Shown: piece after piece, positions 6,401-6,970 of the stretch
Layout: each line of letters starts with the position of its first letter
Position numbering within the stretch: the first letter of the stretch is position 1
Assembly: GCA_027008885.1 (NCBI GenBank)
Contig: JALVDQ010000455.1
Span: 1-6,970, forward strand
Length of the DNA stretch: 6,970 bases
From: Thiotrichaceae bacterium
GTDB lineage: Bacteria > Pseudomonadota > Gammaproteobacteria > Thiotrichales > Thiotrichaceae
Direction: 5' to 3'
The notes under the pieces: model-generated
Seen by the model: only the letters and a program-made list of their open reading frames with translations
What the model was told of the DNA's origin: nothing
The model's database searches: none
Translations under genes and position numbers: made by a program

Positions 6401-6970
6401 GACAGGAAGCCAGGCAACTCTTGATAATCCCGCAGTGGTCAATCCCGGCTTTATTATTGATCTGCCGGGAACTTACATAGCCCGGCTCATCGTAAATGAC
6501 GGCAAGACTGACTCGGTAGCGGATACAGTAACAATCACTACCCTGAATACCAAACCGGTGGCTGATGCAGGTGCTGATCAGACGGGACACATAGGAGACG
6601 AGATCACACTGGATGGCTCAGCTTCCCACGATATAGATGGCGATCCCTTGACCTATCTGTGGTTACTGACCAGTATCCCGACAGGCAGTCAGGCAGCTCT
6701 TGATAATCCCGCAGTAGTCAATCCCGGCTTTATTATTGATCTGCCGGGAACTTACATAGCCCAGTTAATCGTAAATGACGGCAAGACTGACTCGGTAGCG
6801 GATACAGTAACAATCACTACCCTCAATACCAAACCGATAGCCGATGCCGGTGCTGATCAGACGGGGCACATAGGAGACAAGATCACACTGGATGGCTCAG
6901 CCTCCCACGATATAGATGGCGATCCCTTGACCTATCTGTGGTCACTGACCAGTATCCCGACAGGCAGTCA
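3450..6970 (+). CDS. Large surface lipoprotein with tandem PKD/Ig-like repeats (3' end outside window)
   Basis: A single frame with no stop runs from GTG 3450 to the right edge, at least 1173 residues. Residues 1-25 form a lipoprotein signal peptide, and the lipobox LVSC puts lipidation at Cys26; Gly at +2 fits outer-membrane sorting. Residues 33-175 are an unrecognised, probably helical domain (LLLLLNGALNETA at 99-111, then WFLRMQALIRDDP). Residues about 178-282 look PKD-like. Residues 283-374 match the tandem-95/cadherin-like pattern (PPVADPQ, DEDTP, GSDSFEFTVNDG, VNPVNDPP). Four diverged Ig/PKD repeats start near 375, 470, 565 and 661, three of them with GSGFD.EDG. From residue 754, near-identical 93-residue K319L/PKD-like repeats follow (GDKITLDGSASHDIDGDPLTY, FIIDLPGTYIA, LIVNDGK); the DxDGD acids suggest calcium binding. 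Such proteins commonly act as adhesins or surface stalks, an inference here. The C-terminus and any anchor or enzymatic domain are not visible. Confidence 0.88.
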   Translation, partial: MKINSQFSFSLRIIFLSILLTFLVSCGSGSSGKQDFQSSASNLLTYWADKRSKVLIQKNISEKKANIQAKNELTALFGIKYIHKLDFKQHRYYPQDNALLLLLNGALNETASRYSVKPQFIREQIGEDFAQHGKLTAKGNLWFLRMQALIRDDPVSHLNQYAKLQPGSEAPQGSLLPKVIPLASRPAAIAPKEIFAKPGETIVLDGKKSHANNTGRIINYTWFRVDQKHQFVVPLNDRFLAAPSITVPDQETELLFSLIVTDVNKLTDTTVVKVIVRKPPPENTPPVADPQTVATDEDTPLDILLSGSDADSDEISFSVKTPLLLANGLLEGTAPNLTYTPNNNFFGSDSFEFTVNDGTEDSEPATVSITVNPVNDPPVADAGKPESVKEKSIVTLSGSGFDLEDGANVTYKWQAPEGIELTGAETSTPHFTAPVVESSPEELLFTLIVQDSEGLSSSPDSVVITVSHDNIAPTADAGEPQDVIEGSWVTLSGSGFDPEDGENVDFEWLAPAGISLDNPTIATPGFSAPAISDEPVILKFSLRVTDSEGLTSLPDTVEITVKKENQAPRANAGFPKTVVENTHVFLSGSGFDPEDGNDVSFEWFAPPNIFLINSNTANPSFIAPQVSGNSAVVLDFSLVVSDSQGLKSQPSFTKVTVVKANHPPKANAGKDRTVVEGDKVILHGSGSDPEDGSNVSFRWFSISGISLKNASTATPSFTAPTVSGKPLNLIFILTVTDTKGAFSSDTVVIKVVKNHAPIANAGVDQTGHIGDKITLDGSASHDIDGDPLTYLWSLTSIPTGSQAVLDNPAVVNPGFIIDLPGTYIAQLIVNDGKVDSVADTVTITTLNTQPVADAGADQTGHIGDEITLDGSASHDVDGDPLTYHWSLIKMPVDSQATLSDPALVNPSFIIDLPGTYIAQLIVNDGKTDSVADTVTISTLNTKPVADAGADQTGHIGDKITLDGSASHDIDGDPLTYLWSLTSIPTGSQATLDNPAVVNPGFIIDLPGTYIARLIVNDGKTDSVADTVTITTLNTKPVADAGADQTGHIGDEITLDGSASHDIDGDPLTYLWLLTSIPTGSQAALDNPAVVNPGFIIDLPGTYIAQLIVNDGKTDSVADTVTITTLNTKPIADAGADQTGHIGDKITLDGSASHDIDGDPLTYLWSLTSIPTGS
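4572..5708 (+). repeat. Four diverged in-frame Ig/PKD-like repeats of 93-96 residues
   Basis: Units begin at 4572 (NDPPVADAG), 4857 (NIAPTADAG), 5142 (NQAPRANAG) and 5430 (NHPPKANAG), giving steps of 95, 95 and 96 codons, then 93 codons to the next array. The first three share SGSGFD.EDG, the fourth HGSGSDPEDG, and each has an aromatic-W strand and a FSL.V.D/LTVTD strand. They are clearly homologous as protein but well diverged in DNA, so this is the older part of the expansion. Confidence 0.8.
5709..6970 (+). repeat. Near-identical 279-bp tandem repeats (4 full units plus a partial fifth)
   Basis: The marker CACATAGGAGAC recurs at 5751, 6030, 6309, 6588 and 6867, an exact 279-bp period equal to 93 codons. 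Units run 5709-5987, 5988-6266, 6267-6545, 6546-6824 and 6825 to the edge. Long stretches are identical or nearly so between units, including many synonymous positions, which indicates recent duplication or ongoing homogenisation. Unit 2 is the most distinct in its centre (about 6097-6170). The residue after HIGD alternates K, E, K, E, K across the five units. The array continues beyond the window, so the copy number is unknown. Confidence 0.95.

Noticed and set aside
5826..6590. Two similar minus-strand frames of 68 codons (5826-6032 and 6384-6590)
   Set aside because: They resemble each other only because both are antisense to copies of the same 279-bp repeat.
5709..6970. CRISPR or satellite-type array
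   Set aside because: The period is 279 bp with no unique spacers, and the whole array is in frame with a protein repeat.

Overview
The window looks like chromosomal DNA from a Gram-negative bacterium, most likely a gammaproteobacterium. The glutamyl-tRNA synthetase tail resembles the gammaproteobacterial GltX type, and the large secreted protein starts with a lipoprotein signal suited to an outer membrane. Genus cannot be fixed from the sequence. There is no tRNA, rRNA, CRISPR array, transposase or phage gene.

Layout. (1) Positions 2-802 (+) hold the C-terminal half or more of gltX, cut by the left edge. (2) Positions 801-929 are a short convergent intergenic stretch. It carries three GACAG heptamers starting in the gltX stop codon, then a dispersed intergenic repeat of about 106 bp. 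(3) Positions 927-3101 (-), possibly starting further upstream at 3134, encode a complete membrane-bound class III adenylate cyclase with an extracytoplasmic CHASE2 sensor. (4) Positions 3135-3449 are the divergent control region, which contains a second copy of the same repeat. The two copies therefore bracket the cyclase gene in direct orientation. (5) From 3450 (+) to the right edge runs one open frame of more than 1170 codons with a GTG start. It encodes a large surface lipoprotein: a lipobox, an unrecognised N-terminal domain, a PKD-like domain, a tandem-95-type domain, four diverged Ig/PKD repeats of about 95 residues, then near-identical 279-bp (93-residue) PKD repeats that continue past the window.

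How they relate. gltX is housekeeping and convergent with the cyclase. The cyclase and the lipoprotein are divergent and share an upstream region, so coordinated control is possible but not shown. No known pathway joins all three. The points most worth a second look are the recently amplified, mosaic 279-bp repeat array; the pair of intergenic repeats flanking the cyclase; and the cyclase start, where a strong Shine-Dalgarno sits 5 nt before a CTG codon rather than before the annotated-style ATG. I see no clear sign of a wholly new system.
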